From assembly GCA_035281585.1 (NCBI GenBank), contig DATEDP010000167.1:1-64000 (forward strand): a stretch of 64,000 nucleotides of DNA, read 5' to 3'. The notes under the pieces were generated by a model. That model saw nothing but the letters and a program-made list of their open reading frames with translations. It was not told where the DNA came from and did not search any database. The DNA comes from a bacterium. Lineage in GTDB: Bacteria > UBA10199 > DSSB01. Below are positions 54,462 to 63,355 of this stretch, one piece after another; position 1 is the first letter of the stretch, and each line of letters begins with the position of its first letter. The position numbers and the translations under genes are program-made.

Positions 54462-55547
54462 TCATGCCGCCGTCCTGTTCACCACGTTGTACAGCGTATC
54501 GCGCTCGGTCGGCTCGCGGCCGGCCTCGCGGATGAGGGCGACCAAGTCCTTCACGCTCAAGCCCTCCGGCGTCTCGGCCCCGGCCATGTGGACGATGCGC
54601 TCCTGCATCACCGTGCCGTCGATGTCGTCGGCCCCGAAATTGAGGGCGAGCTGGGCGATCTTGATCCCGGTCATGATCCAATACACTTTGATGTGGGCGA
54701 AGTTGTCGAGGAAGATCCGCGACACCGCGATGTGCCGCAGGTCGGCGAGCCCGGTCGGCGGCGGCAAATGGGCGAGCTGGGTGTCATAGGGCACGAAGCT
54801 CAGGGGGATGAAAGTCTGGAAGCCGCCGGTCTCGTCCTGGAGGTTGCGGAGCTTTTGGAAATGCTCGACCTTGTCCTCGTTGGTTTCGACGTGACCGTAG
54901 AGCAGGGTCGCGTTGGAGCGGATCCCCATCCGATGGGCGATGCGGTGAATCTCGAGCCAGCGCTCGGCCCCGATCTTGTTGACGAAGATCAGCTTGCGCA
55001 CCCGCTCCGTGAGGACCTCGGCGCCGCCGCCGGGCATCGAGCCCAGGCCGGCCACGGTGAGACGCTTGAGCACCTCCTCGACCGAGAGGCGGCTGATCTT
55101 GGCGAAATAATCGATCTCGACCGCGGTGAAGGCCTTGAGATGGACTTTGGGAGCCACCGATTTGAACTCGCGGAGCAGGCCTTCGTAGTAATCCAATTTC
55201 AATTCGGGATGGAGCCCGCCGACGATGTGAAACTCGGTCGCGCCCTGGGCCGCGGCCTCGGACGCCAGCCGCCGCATTTCCGGCACCGTCAGCTCGTAAG
55301 CCTTGGGTGAGCTCTTGGGCTGGCCGAACTCGCAAAATTTGCAATCGACGTAGCAGACGTTCGAGTAATTGATGTGGCGGTTGATATTGAAATAGGCCCG
55401 GTTGCCGTTCTTCCGCTCGCGGACGATGTTGGCGATGCGGCCCAAGCCGAGCAAGTCGCGGGTCTCGAGCAGCTTGAGACAATCGGCGCCGTCGATCCGC
55501 TCGCCGGCGGCGACTTTGTCGTGAATGGGACGGAGCGAGGGGTCCAT
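54462..55547 (-). CDS. mqnE: Aminodeoxyfutalosine synthase
   Basis: This is a 361-residue radical SAM enzyme. CYVDCKFCEF supplies the CxxxCxxC cluster site. EFHIVGGLHPELKLDYY, LGSMPGGGAEVL and TFIPLSFVPYDTQL are typical of MqnE. It builds aminodeoxyfutalosine in the futalosine route to menaquinone. The ATG at 55547 is preceded by AAAGGA. It is 14 bp after folE, and mqnD lies about 5 kb away on the same strand. Confidence 0.93.
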   Translation of the reverse strand: MDPSLRPIHDKVAAGERIDGADCLKLLETRDLLGLGRIANIVRERKNGNRAYFNINRHINYSNVCYVDCKFCEFGQPKSSPKAYELTVPEMRRLASEAAAQGATEFHIVGGLHPELKLDYYEGLLREFKSVAPKVHLKAFTAVEIDYFAKISRLSVEEVLKRLTVAGLGSMPGGGAEVLTERVRKLIFVNKIGAERWLEIHRIAHRMGIRSNATLLYGHVETNEDKVEHFQKLRNLQDETGGFQTFIPLSFVPYDTQLAHLPPPTGLADLRHIAVSRIFLDNFAHIKVYWIMTGIKIAQLALNFGADDIDGTVMQERIVHMAGAETPEGLSVKDLVALIREAGREPTERDTLYNVVNRTAA

Positions 55548-55561
55548 GGCGATCCTTTCGG

Positions 55562-56101
55562 TCAGCGCAGAAAATTCATGAACTCGGAGCGGGTCGCGAT
55601 GTTGCTGCGGAAGGCCCCGAGCATCTCCGAGGTCACGGCCTTCGATCCTTGCTTTTGCACGCCTCGCATCTGCATGCAAAGGTGCTCGGCCTCGATGACC
55701 ACCGCCACCCCCAAAGGATTGAGAGATTTATTAATAATTTCGGCTATTTGAGTGGTCATCCGTTCCTGGACTTGGAGCCGGCGGGCAAAGATGTCGACCA
55801 AGCGGGCGATCTTGGAGAGCCCCAGGATCTTGTCGCGGGGAATGTAGGCAACGTGACACTTTCCCCAGAACGGCAGCAGATGGTGCTCGCAGAGCGAGTA
55901 AATCTGGATGTCCTTCACCACGATCATCTCGTTGTATTTCTCGGTGAACTCGGCGCCGTTGATGACCGTCTGTGGGTCCATCTTGTAACCTTGGGTGAGG
56001 AAGGCCAGGGATTGGGCGACCCGGGCGGGGGTTTTGAGCAAGCCCTCGCGCTTGGGATCCTCGCCGATTTGCTCTAGCAGCTGTCGAATTAATTCTTCCA
56101 T
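55562..56101 (-). CDS. folE: GTP cyclohydrolase I
   Basis: This is a 179-residue full-length FolE. The zinc ligands lie in [19 protein letters not shown] and in [36 protein letters not shown] is the conserved core. It makes dihydroneopterin triphosphate for folate and for queuosine. The latter fits the queG gene about 1 kb away, although queG is not in the same operon. Confidence 0.95.
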   Translation of the reverse strand: MEELIRQLLEQIGEDPKREGLLKTPARVAQSLAFLTQGYKMDPQTVINGAEFTEKYNEMIVVKDIQIYSLCEHHLLPFWGKCHVAYIPRDKILGLSKIARLVDIFARRLQVQERMTTQIAEIINKSLNPLGVAVVIEAEHLCMQMRGVQKQGSKAVTSEMLGAFRSNIATRSEFMNFLR

Positions 56102-56191
56102 TTTCGGGCTCTTTTCTTTACAAGCAGCCTCGGCCGATTAAACCCCGGCCACCGCCTTGTCAATCCATTCCGGGCTTGGGATAAACCACTC

Positions 56192-56905
56192 ATGGCGAAG
56201 ATTAAAGAGTTTTACAATGGGCATTTGGTGAAGATCGACGAGCTGACCTCGTCGGTGCGGAACTTCCATTTCGAGTTCCCTGAAAGGCCCCGCTTCGACT
56301 ATGTCGCCGGCCAATTCGTCATGGTCGAGATCCCGCGCGACGGCAAAACCGTCCGCAAGCCCTACTCCATCGCCAGCCCGCCCCATTGGCCGAACAAGAT
56401 CGAGCTCTGCATCAAGAAGGTCGAGGGTGGCTACGTTTCGAGCTATTTCTTCGAGCTCAAGCCGGGCTACGTCATGCCGATGGAGGCGCCGCTCGGCGTC
56501 TTCCGGATCAAGGAGCCGCTACCGCCGCACTTGCTCTTCGTCGCCACCGGCACCGGCGTCGCGCCGCTGCGGGCCCAGATCCACAGCCTGCTTCACGGCG
56601 GCCACCAGGGCAAAATCACCTTGGTCCTGGGCATCCGTTACGAGAACGAGATCCTCTTCGATGCCGAGTTCCGGGAGCTGGCGGCGAAGCATCCCAACTT
56701 CGAATACATCCCGACGATCAGCCGGCCCGAGAGGTGGACCGGCAAAACCGGCTACGTCCAGAACATCATCCAAGAGCGCTTTCCCAATCCCGAGGGCATC
56801 CAGATCTATGCCTGCGGGTTGGTGCCGATGGTCAACTCGCTCTTGGAGAGCCTCGGGAAGATCGGTTACGACCGGAAGGCGATTCACTTCGAGAAATGGA
56901 CGTAG
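56192..56905 (+). CDS. FAD/NAD(P)-binding ferredoxin reductase-like oxidoreductase
   Basis: This is a 237-residue protein of the ferredoxin-NADP+ reductase superfamily. The FAD-binding RKPYSIAS and the nucleotide-binding GTGVAPLRAQI are present, as is ACGLVPMVNSLLESL near the C-terminus. There is no attached 2Fe-2S domain, so it must pass electrons to a separate carrier. A single-cluster ferredoxin is encoded at 58525. The 3' end overlaps queG (convergent) by 22 bp. The electron acceptor is unknown. Confidence 0.85.
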   Translation: MAKIKEFYNGHLVKIDELTSSVRNFHFEFPERPRFDYVAGQFVMVEIPRDGKTVRKPYSIASPPHWPNKIELCIKKVEGGYVSSYFFELKPGYVMPMEAPLGVFRIKEPLPPHLLFVATGTGVAPLRAQIHSLLHGGHQGKITLVLGIRYENEILFDAEFRELAAKHPNFEYIPTISRPERWTGKTGYVQNIIQERFPNPEGIQIYACGLVPMVNSLLESLGKIGYDRKAIHFEKWT

Positions 56906-57999
56906 GCAATCTCTTCCCGCACGAAACCATCCTCTTCTTTCTCTTTCAGCTCACGCAATCGAGCCAGTGCCGCTTCCCCCAATAAGCGCCCGTAAGCCCA
57001 CACCGCGTGCCCTCGCACCAGCGGCTCGGCGTCCTCCAGCAAGGGAAGAAGCTTCTCGGCCAGCTCGGCCCGGCCGCTGTTGCCGATGGCGACACAGACG
57101 TTGCGCAAGAAGCCGCGGCGCTTGGCTCGCAGCACCGCCGAGCCGGCGAAGCGGCGCTTGAACTCGGCCTCGCTCAATTCCAAAAAGCTTTCCAGCGGCT
57201 GGGCCCGGACACCGTCCCGCGGAAAGAAGCGCCCTTCCCGAGTCGGCCGGCTGAACCGGTTCCAAGGGCAGACCTCTTGGCAGTCGTCGCAGCCGAAGAC
57301 GTGGTTGCCGATTAGCGGCCTCAGCTCCCGCGGGATAGGCCCTTTGAGCTCGATGGTCAGGTACGAGATGCAGAGCCGAGCATCCAACTGGTAGGGGCCG
57401 ACGATGGCCCGGGTCGGGCAGATCTCGATGCAGCGGGTGCAAACGCCGCAGCGGTCGGCGACCGGGGCGTCCTCGGCGAAGTCGAGGTTGGTCAAAAGCA
57501 CGGCCAGAAAAAAATAGGAGCCGGATTCGGCCTCGATCAAATTGGTGTGCTTGCCGATCCAGCCCAAGCCGCTGCGCTCGGCCCAGGCCTTTTCCAAAAT
57601 CGGCGCGGCGTCGACGCCGGCGTAGCAGCGGGCCTCGGGAATCTTTCGGACCAGCCAGCCCTCGAAATCGCGCAGCTTGGCCGAGAGGACCTCGTGATAG
57701 TCCTCGCCCCAGGCATAGCGCGAGACATTGGCCTCGGCCGGATCGGTCGAGTTAGGCAGGCCCGAATCGTAGCCATGGGCCAGCACGATGGCCGAGCGGA
57801 ATTCCGGCAGCAAGCGGTCCGGGCTCAAGCGCTCGGCGCCGCGCCGGTCGAGGTAAGCCATGGTCCCGTGATGGCCCCGCCGCAGCCACTCGGCGAAGCG
57901 CTCGCCGGCCTCGCCCAGGGGCGGCTTGGCGAAGCCGACCGAATCGAAGCCGCGCCGCTTCAGCTCCTCCCGAACTTCTTGTTGTGTTTTCGGATCCAT
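56884..57999 (-). CDS. queG: Epoxyqueuosine reductase
   Basis: This is a 371-residue cobalamin-dependent enzyme for the last step of queuosine synthesis. CGVCTRCIEICPT and CDDCQEVCPW hold two 4Fe-4S clusters. AERSGLGWIGKHTNLI is a family hallmark, and the C-terminal region is HEAT-repeat-like. The ATG at 57999 gives the usual N-terminus. The last 22 bp are shared with the convergent reductase gene. A divergent lipoprotein gene begins 18 bases away. Confidence 0.93.
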   Translation of the reverse strand: MDPKTQQEVREELKRRGFDSVGFAKPPLGEAGERFAEWLRRGHHGTMAYLDRRGAERLSPDRLLPEFRSAIVLAHGYDSGLPNSTDPAEANVSRYAWGEDYHEVLSAKLRDFEGWLVRKIPEARCYAGVDAAPILEKAWAERSGLGWIGKHTNLIEAESGSYFFLAVLLTNLDFAEDAPVADRCGVCTRCIEICPTRAIVGPYQLDARLCISYLTIELKGPIPRELRPLIGNHVFGCDDCQEVCPWNRFSRPTREGRFFPRDGVRAQPLESFLELSEAEFKRRFAGSAVLRAKRRGFLRNVCVAIGNSGRAELAEKLLPLLEDAEPLVRGHAVWAYGRLLGEAALARLRELKEKEEDGFVREEIAYVHFSK

Positions 58000-58016
58000 G
58001 ATTTTAAACGTTCGCA

Positions 58017-58460
58017 ATGCCGAATTTCGCCCCAGGCCTCTTCCTCCTCTTCGTCCTGCTCTCGCACGCCGCTTGCCAAAACTCCGTCCGCCGGCCGGAA
58101 GGCGCCGCCCCGAGCCCGGCCGCGCTGCTTTCTGGAAAGATCGAATTGGACGAGGCGGTGAAGGCCCAGGCCGACCCGCTGGCCGTCCTCTTCGTCATCG
58201 CCCGCAACGAGCAAGGCCAGATCGTCGCGGTGAAGAAGCTGCTTCCACCCTTCCAATGGCCGGTGGACTTCAGCCTCGGCGAGGCCGACGTCATGATCGC
58301 GGGCACTGAATTATCCGGGAAACTCAAGCTGACGGCAAGGTTGGACAAGGATGGCAACGCCAATCCGGCCCAGGCCGGCGACATTCTGGGAAAGACCGAA
58401 AACGAGTGGGTGAAGCGGGGAGATGGCGGAATAAAAATACGATTATTGGAGGCATTGTAG
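58017..58460 (+). CDS. Lipoprotein-like protein with CcmI/CcmH C-terminal-type domain
   Basis: This is a 147-residue protein with a hydrophobic N-terminus ending HAAC, an imperfect lipobox. The remainder resembles the C-terminal beta domain of cytochrome c biogenesis protein CcmI/CcmH: DPLAVLFVIAR, a VDFSLGEADVMIAG segment, then LKLTARLDKDGNANPAQAGD. Standing alone, without the TPR part, it may be an envelope chaperone-like domain. It is divergent from queG. Its TAG stop is inside the palindrome at 58457-58528. Confidence 0.6.
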   Translation: MPNFAPGLFLLFVLLSHAACQNSVRRPEGAAPSPAALLSGKIELDEAVKAQADPLAVLFVIARNEQGQIVAVKKLLPPFQWPVDFSLGEADVMIAGTELSGKLKLTARLDKDGNANPAQAGDILGKTENEWVKRGDGGIKIRLLEAL

Positions 58461-58528
58461 GGGCGCCCCTCGCGGGTGCCCTGTCTGATCCGGCCGTGCA
58501 TGAGGGCGGGCGCAAGGCCCGCCCCTAC
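58457..58528. repeat. GTAGGGGCG palindromic element
   Basis: GTAGGGGCGCCCCTCGCGGG at the left end is inverted at the right as GGGCGGGC-GCAA-GGCCCGCC then CCTAC. The TAG at each end is the stop codon of the flanking convergent genes (58458-58460 on plus, 58525-58527 on minus). The right half is the same unit as in trmB. Confidence 0.88.
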
Positions 58529-58758
58529 ACCCCGTCGCTGCCGATCGCCTCGACCGGACAGGCCTCCAAAGCCTCCTGGCAGAGCTTTTCTTCTTCGGGC
58601 GAAAGAGGCTGCTTGTACACGTAAGAATAGCCGTTGTCGTCGTCGCGCTTGAAATTGTCGGGGGCGGTCTCGCGGCAGAGATTGCAGTCGATGCACTGGC
58701 TGTCGACGTAAAACTTTCCGTCGGGCTGCTGGGGTAGCTTGTCGTTCTTGTCGGCCAT
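58525..58758 (-). CDS. Single-cluster 4Fe-4S (or 3Fe-4S) ferredoxin
   Basis: This is a 77-residue ferredoxin. CIDCNLC supplies three cysteines and CPVEAI the fourth, and the internal CQEAL region replaces a second cluster, as in monocluster ferredoxins of the Fer4_13/Fer4_15 type. The ATG at 58758 is preceded by AGGAG at a long spacing (11 bases). A likely partner is the flavin reductase at 56192 or another soluble oxidoreductase. The stop codon is within the palindromic element. Confidence 0.87.
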   Translation of the reverse strand: MADKNDKLPQQPDGKFYVDSQCIDCNLCRETAPDNFKRDDDNGYSYVYKQPLSPEEEKLCQEALEACPVEAIGSDGV

Positions 58759-58903
58759 CTTGAAATCAGCTCCTATTTCGATGCAAGACCGCAAAATCGC
58801 TGGGGTCTTTATATCTTGCCTTGGCGCCTAACACGATTTATTTAGGCAAACAACGCAATTTTCGAGGGGACAAGCGGGCAAAAGGGCTCCCCATTAAGGA
58901 TTC

Positions 58904-59893
58904 ATGGCCAAAGTATCGAGTTCAAAGACCAACGTCCACTACGCCAAAACCGAGGACGGATGGAAGATCGCCATCCACCACCATCCAGGCAAAAAATCGC
59001 GCCATCCGGTGCTGCTCGTCCACGGCTTGGCTAGCAACTATCGCAACATGGATTTCCCGATCAAGGACCTGAGCCTGGCTCATTACCTGAGCAAGGCCGG
59101 CTTCGACTGTTGGATCGTGGATCTGCGGGGATCGGGCTTGAGCAAGAAAGGCCCGCTCACCGCCTTTCGCTGGTATTTCGACGACTATGTTTTCTATGAC
59201 CTGCCGGCAGCCGTCGACACCGTCTTGCGCGAGACCGGCGCCAAAAAGATCCACTGGATCGGCCACAGCCTCGGTGGCCTGCTCTCCTTCCCCTTCTCCC
59301 AGTTCTACAAGAAGAGCCAAGTGTTGCGCAGCCTCATCACCATCGCCTCGCCGGTAACCACCGCCTCGCGGCCCGGCTATTTTCAAGTGACTCACCGCTT
59401 CGACCGGATCATCAAATTGTTTCCGAGGCTGCCTTACCGGACCCTCTCGCGGGTGGCGGTTCGCTTCGTCGACCTGCTGCTGGGCCTCGAGGGCAACGCC
59501 CTCTTCTCCCGCGACAACATGACGCGGGAGATCCTGATCGAGATCATGCGCCACGCCGTCGAGAGCGTCCCATCCAGCCTCATCCTCCAGATCCACGACT
59601 GGCTTAACCACAACTACTTCGCCAGCCGCGACCGCAAAATCGATTACACCCAGAGCATCGCCGCCATGACGATGCCGATCCTGATGATGGCCGGTTCGGT
59701 CGACAGCTTCACGCCCTTGGCCGACATCCGCCTCGCCTTCCGGCGCATCCCGAGCGAAAAGAAGACCTTGATGGTTTTCGGCAAATCGCGAGGCCACGAG
59801 CACGACTACGGCCACATCGACTTGGTCCTGGGCAAGAACGCGCCCAAGGAAGTCTTCCCCGAAATATTGAGTTGGCTAAAGGAGCACGATTAG
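58904..59893 (+). CDS. Alpha/beta-hydrolase family protein
   Basis: This is a 329-residue alpha/beta hydrolase. VLLVHGLASNYRN forms the oxyanion region. GHSLGG carries the nucleophile serine (near residue 125), AGSVDSFTP the aspartate, and YGHIDL the catalytic histidine. The IVDLRGSGLS block is typical of esterases and lipase-like enzymes that act on hydrophobic substrates. There is no signal peptide. It converges with mqnD, overlapping by four bases. The interval 58795-58903 upstream shows no gene. Confidence 0.85.
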   Translation: MAKVSSSKTNVHYAKTEDGWKIAIHHHPGKKSRHPVLLVHGLASNYRNMDFPIKDLSLAHYLSKAGFDCWIVDLRGSGLSKKGPLTAFRWYFDDYVFYDLPAAVDTVLRETGAKKIHWIGHSLGGLLSFPFSQFYKKSQVLRSLITIASPVTTASRPGYFQVTHRFDRIIKLFPRLPYRTLSRVAVRFVDLLLGLEGNALFSRDNMTREILIEIMRHAVESVPSSLILQIHDWLNHNYFASRDRKIDYTQSIAAMTMPILMMAGSVDSFTPLADIRLAFRRIPSEKKTLMVFGKSRGHEHDYGHIDLVLGKNAPKEVFPEILSWLKEHD

Positions 59894-60732
59894 TCGCCGA
59901 CGAAGGTCAGCGGCGGCATCTTCGGCAGGAGCTTGGCGGCCACCGCCTCCTCGAAGAGGCGGCGGAGAGCGGCCCGGCCGCGCTCGCCGTAATCGACGGT
60001 CAGCTCGTTGACGTACATTCCGACGAAGCGGTCGGCGGTCTTGGGATCCATGCCCCGGGCGAAGGTCAGGGCATATTCCAAGGCGTCGGACCGGTGATCC
60101 AGCGAGTATTGGATGGCTTTCTTGAGGATGTCGGAAACCTTTTTGCAATTCTCCTCGCCCAAATCTTTGCGGACCACGTTGCCGCCGAGCGGCAGCGGCA
60201 GGCCGCCGGTCTTCTGGAACCACCACTCGCCCAAGTCGACGATCTGGTGGAGACCGCTCTGGGCATAGGTCAGTTGGCCTTCGTGAATGATGAGCCCGAG
60301 ATCGACCTTTCCGTCCCGCACCGCCGGCAGGATCTCGTTGAAGGGCATCACGACGTAATCGATGGCCGGCTCGTAGAGGCGCAGGGCCAGAAAGGCCGTA
60401 GTCAAAAGGCCCGGCACCGCCACCTTGCGCTCCCGGAGCACCGAAGGCGGATGGGGCTCGCGGGCGATCACCATCGGCCCGTAACGGTCGCCCATCGAAG
60501 AGCCCGAAGGCAGCAAGGCGTAGCGTTCGGCGACCTGGGGGAAGGCATGGAAGGAGATCGCCGACACCTCGTAGGTCCCCTTCATCGCCTCTTGGTTGAG
60601 GGTCTGGATGTCGGAGAGGACGTGGTCGAATTGGAATTCGCCGGTGTCGATCTTATCCTTGGCCAGGGCGTAGAACATGAAGGCGTCGTCGCTGTCGGGG
60701 CTGTGGGCCACGATGATGGGGGTTTTCGGCAT
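59890..60732 (-). CDS. mqnD: 1,4-dihydroxy-6-naphthoate synthase
   Basis: This is a 280-residue periplasmic-binding-protein-fold enzyme. AHSPDSDDAFMFYAL at the N-terminus, YEVSAISFHAFPQVA, GGLPLPLGGNVVRKDL and FVGMYVNELTVDYGE are the MqnD hallmarks. It cleaves cyclic dehypoxanthine futalosine to dihydroxynaphthoate. The ATG at 60732 gives the family N-terminus. Together with mqnE it shows that menaquinone is made by the futalosine route. mqnA and mqnC must lie elsewhere. Confidence 0.92.
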   Translation of the reverse strand: MPKTPIIVAHSPDSDDAFMFYALAKDKIDTGEFQFDHVLSDIQTLNQEAMKGTYEVSAISFHAFPQVAERYALLPSGSSMGDRYGPMVIAREPHPPSVLRERKVAVPGLLTTAFLALRLYEPAIDYVVMPFNEILPAVRDGKVDLGLIIHEGQLTYAQSGLHQIVDLGEWWFQKTGGLPLPLGGNVVRKDLGEENCKKVSDILKKAIQYSLDHRSDALEYALTFARGMDPKTADRFVGMYVNELTVDYGERGRAALRRLFEEAVAAKLLPKMPPLTFVGD

Positions 60733-60810
60733 GCCGCGGTTAGAACTCTTGGCGCGGGGATTGTCAAGGTCGTGTTCGTTGGCGCACTGCTTGGATATTT
60801 CTGCCCGGCC

Positions 60811-60953
60811 GGGGAGGGCCGGGGATATCCTCCTCACTTTTTTCCCTGGCCCTCAAGCCGGGCCAGGGAAAGCTTGGTCCGTCGATGTCTATTGGATGCT
60901 TTAGGGTGATCGACGGCCCAAAAGCCGTTCGGAGGATATCCCCGGCCCTCCCC
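60811..60953. repeat. Palindromic element X (GGGATATCC arms)
   Basis: The left arm GGGGAGGGCCGGGGATATCC (60811-60830, continuing TCC) is exactly inverted at 60931-60953. Inside is a second hairpin, CCCTGGCCC / GGGCCAGGG. It is the first of three palindromes that fill the 604-bp space between mqnD and the gene at 61337, which contains no other recognisable feature. Confidence 0.88.
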
Positions 60954-60956
60954 GAC

Positions 60957-61090
60957 CTACCATTGTGCTGGCTCGCCTGTCATCCTGAGCGAAGCGAAGG
61001 ATCTATGACCGCTTTTGGTAGATCATCTATCTTGGGCAGTCATGGATCCTTCGCTTCGCTCAGGATGACCTTGCACCAGCACAATGGTAG
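60957..61090. repeat. Palindromic element Y (CTACCATTGTGCTGG arms)
   Basis: CTACCATTGTGCTGG at 60957-60971 is inverted at 61076-61090. Inside it lies a GTCATCCTGAGCGAAGCG palindrome (about 60979-61068) of the same family as those at 11268 and 32209, so one element seems nested in another. Confidence 0.88.
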
Positions 61091-61290
61091 GTCGGGGTCT
61101 GGGTGGGGATCCCTCTCTCAAAATATCTCTGCAGGAGGGAGGGCGTAGGAGGGTTAAAAAATCCGTCGGAGCCAAAAACTTGGAGGCTGACGAAGGAAGC
61201 CACCAAGTTTTATGGCGAAGCGGATTTTTTAGCCCGACTAGCCCGACCGGGCAGAATTTTGAGAGAGGGATCCCCACCCAGACCCCGACC
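61090..61290. repeat. Palindromic element Z (long 35-bp arms)
   Basis: The arm 61090-61124 (starting GGTCGGGGTCTGGGTGGGGA and ending CTCTCTCAAAAT) is exactly inverted at 61256-61290. An inner pair TAAAAAATCCG / CGGATTTTTTA (61155-61165 and 61221-61231) frames about 55 bases. The length and arms are MITE-like. No protein-coding potential was seen inside. Confidence 0.9.
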
Positions 61291-61336
61291 GGGCAGAAAG
61301 GCAAAAGCCGGCGACACTACAAACTCCCAGGAAGGC

Positions 61337-61846
61337 TCAAGTACTCTTCCAAAGCCATTCTTTTTCAAGGCGGGAAAAGGCCTCGCGGAAGATCGCCTCG
61401 CGGCGCTCTTCCTCCAGCTCGACCGAGGCGAATTTGCGGAGGTGCTTCTCGATGTCGCCGATGAAGTCGCGGAGATCGGCCGCAACTTGGCGGACCAAGA
61501 GATCTTTGAGCTTGGCCTGCCAAGAGCCGTAGTTTCCCTTGTCGCGGCGGTCGAGCAAGCCTTGCAGCAGGCCCTCCCGAACCTCAATGACGTAGGACTC
61601 GAAAGAAGGAAAGAAAGCCAGGAACAAGGACTCGGCCAAATCCACCATCACGGCGTCGCGGTGGAGGCCCAAGATCTGCATCGGCTCGCAGAGCACGCAA
61701 AGCTCCTTGCGGTGCTTCTTGCCGAAGTCTTCCATCAAGAGATCGAGGGTGTGAATCCAAGGATCGTGAGAGGCCTCGCCGGCCTTGGCCTTCAAAGCCC
61801 GGGCGCCATGGGCCCGGATCGGAATGATTTTGGCGCTGCCGCTCAT
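61337..61846 (-). CDS. Helical hypothetical protein
   Basis: This is a 169-residue soluble protein with mostly helical, charged sequence and three cysteines' worth of possible interest only at CVLCEP (a CxxC pair near residue 50). No domain recognised. Its ATG follows the TAA of the enoyl-CoA hydratase-like gene directly, so the two form an operon and may act in the same pathway. Downstream it faces element Z. Confidence 0.6.
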   Translation of the reverse strand: MSGSAKIIPIRAHGARALKAKAGEASHDPWIHTLDLLMEDFGKKHRKELCVLCEPMQILGLHRDAVMVDLAESLFLAFFPSFESYVIEVREGLLQGLLDRRDKGNYGSWQAKLKDLLVRQVAADLRDFIGDIEKHLRKFASVELEEERREAIFREAFSRLEKEWLWKST

Positions 61847-62644
61847 TTAACGTCCCGTGAAATTGGGCTTGTTCTTCTTGCCCACGAAGGCGCTCAAGCC
61901 TTCGCGAAAATCAGCGCTGTCCGCCGTCTCGACGATCGACTGCCGTTCCTCTTCCAATTGCTCCTCCAGCGAATGGCTGAGCGCGGTGTCGATGAGCCGC
62001 TTGGCCCGGCCCAGGGCCAGCGTCGGTCCGGTCGCGAAATAGAGGGCCAGGCTCTTGGCTTCCTCCATCAGCTTGTCGGCCGGCACCACTCCGCTGATCA
62101 CGCCCAGCTCCAGAGCCTTGCGCGCCCCGATCGACTTGCCGGTCATCACCAGCTCGGCGCACTTTTGGGGCCCGACCAGCCGGGTCAGAAAATAAGTCAA
62201 GCCGCCGTCCGGAGTCAGCCCCATGTTGATCGTGGAGCTCGAAAAAACCACGCCCTCGGCGGCCAAGATGAAATCGCAGGCCAGGGCGAAGCTGAAGCCG
62301 GTGCCGGCCGCCGGCCCGTTGACCGCGGCGATGACCGGCTTGGGCAGGCGCCGCAGCTCGGCGATGATTTGATGAAGGTAGCCGGTGACCTTGCGGAAAA
62401 GCAGCGGAGCCGTCTCGGCGTGCTCCCGCATCAGCAGAGGGTCGAAACCGATCGAAAAATCGTTGCCCGCCCCGCTCAACACCACCGAGCGAACCGCCGG
62501 CGAAGCCAGCTCATGCAGCGCGTCGAGCAGCTCCAGCCCCATTTCCTCGGTGAATCCATTGTGGAATTCGGGCCGGTTGAACTTGAGGACCGCGAATTGG
62601 CGGTCGACTTCGAGCAGGAGGGTCTTAAAGGTTTTGGTTTTCAT
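61847..62644 (-). CDS. Enoyl-CoA hydratase/isomerase family protein
   Basis: This is a 265-residue crotonase-fold protein. The first oxyanion block is FSIGFDPLLM in place of the usual SAGAD, and the second is GPAAGTGFS. The segment NMGLTPDGGLTYFLTRLVG resembles PaaG-type isomerases, where an aspartate replaces the catalytic glutamate. An isomerase or a divergent hydratase is therefore more likely than a classic hydratase. It is first in a two-gene operon with the unknown at 61337 and is divergent from the glyoxalase II-like gene. Confidence 0.8.
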   Translation of the reverse strand: MKTKTFKTLLLEVDRQFAVLKFNRPEFHNGFTEEMGLELLDALHELASPAVRSVVLSGAGNDFSIGFDPLLMREHAETAPLLFRKVTGYLHQIIAELRRLPKPVIAAVNGPAAGTGFSFALACDFILAAEGVVFSSSTINMGLTPDGGLTYFLTRLVGPQKCAELVMTGKSIGARKALELGVISGVVPADKLMEEAKSLALYFATGPTLALGRAKRLIDTALSHSLEEQLEEERQSIVETADSADFREGLSAFVGKKNKPNFTGR

Positions 62645-62681
62645 AAAATTGAGTTACCTTAAGGTTAGCATCGGAGGAAAA

Positions 62682-63338
62682 GTGTCGGAAGGACTTTATT
62701 TAAGACAAATGGAAGTGGGCCCGATGGAGAATTTCGTCTACCTGATCGGCGACCCCGAAAGCCGCCAGGCCCTGGTCGTCGATCCGGCCTGGCAAGTTGA
62801 CAGCATCCGGCGCCAAGCCCAGTCCGACGGCATGGAGATCGTCGGCGCCCTGGTCAGCCACCATCACCACGACCACACCAACGGCTTGGAAGAGCTGCTC
62901 GAAGCCAAGGAGGTGCCAATCTACGTTCACAAGGCCGACGCCGAGTTCGTCGACCTGCCGGCCAGCGCTTTGGTGAAAACCGACCACGGTCAGGAGATCG
63001 CGGTCGGCAAGGTGAGGGTCAAAACGCTCCACACTCCCGGTCACACCCCGGGCAGCCAATGCTTCCACGTGCGAAACCACTTGGTCAGCGGCGACACCCT
63101 CTTTATCCAAGGCTGCGGGCGCTGCGATTTGCCGGGCGGCGATCCCGAGCAGATGTACTACAGCCTGACCCAAAAGTTGATGCAGATGAACGACAACACG
63201 ATCCTGCTGCCGGGCCACAACTACGCCGCCGTGCCCCAATCGACGTTGGGCGAAGAAAAGGCCTCCAACCCCTATCTCAAGACGGCCGCGGCCTCGCTGA
63301 AGGATTTTTTGACGCTGCGAATGCGGCCGCGCCGCTGA
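62682..63338 (+). CDS. MBL-fold hydrolase (glyoxalase II-like)
   Basis: This is a 218-residue metallo-hydrolase. SHHHHDHTNG is the HxHxDH motif, LHTPGHTPGS has the next metal histidine, SGDTLFIQGCGR the bridging aspartate, and LPGHNY the last histidine. Glyoxalase II-like thiolesterases and persulfide dioxygenases share these. The substrate is not fixed by sequence. The start is the GTG at 62682, with GGAGG four bases before it, although the frame is open back to 62385. It is divergent from the hydratase gene 37 bases away. Confidence 0.85.
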   Translation: MSEGLYLRQMEVGPMENFVYLIGDPESRQALVVDPAWQVDSIRRQAQSDGMEIVGALVSHHHHDHTNGLEELLEAKEVPIYVHKADAEFVDLPASALVKTDHGQEIAVGKVRVKTLHTPGHTPGSQCFHVRNHLVSGDTLFIQGCGRCDLPGGDPEQMYYSLTQKLMQMNDNTILLPGHNYAAVPQSTLGEEKASNPYLKTAAASLKDFLTLRMRPRR

Positions 63339-63355
63339 TCCATGATCCAGGATTT

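Noticed and set aside
60811-61290. Possible CRISPR array in the repeat-rich gap
   Set aside because: The units are inverted, not direct, repeats of different sequence, with no regular spacers and no cas genes nearby.
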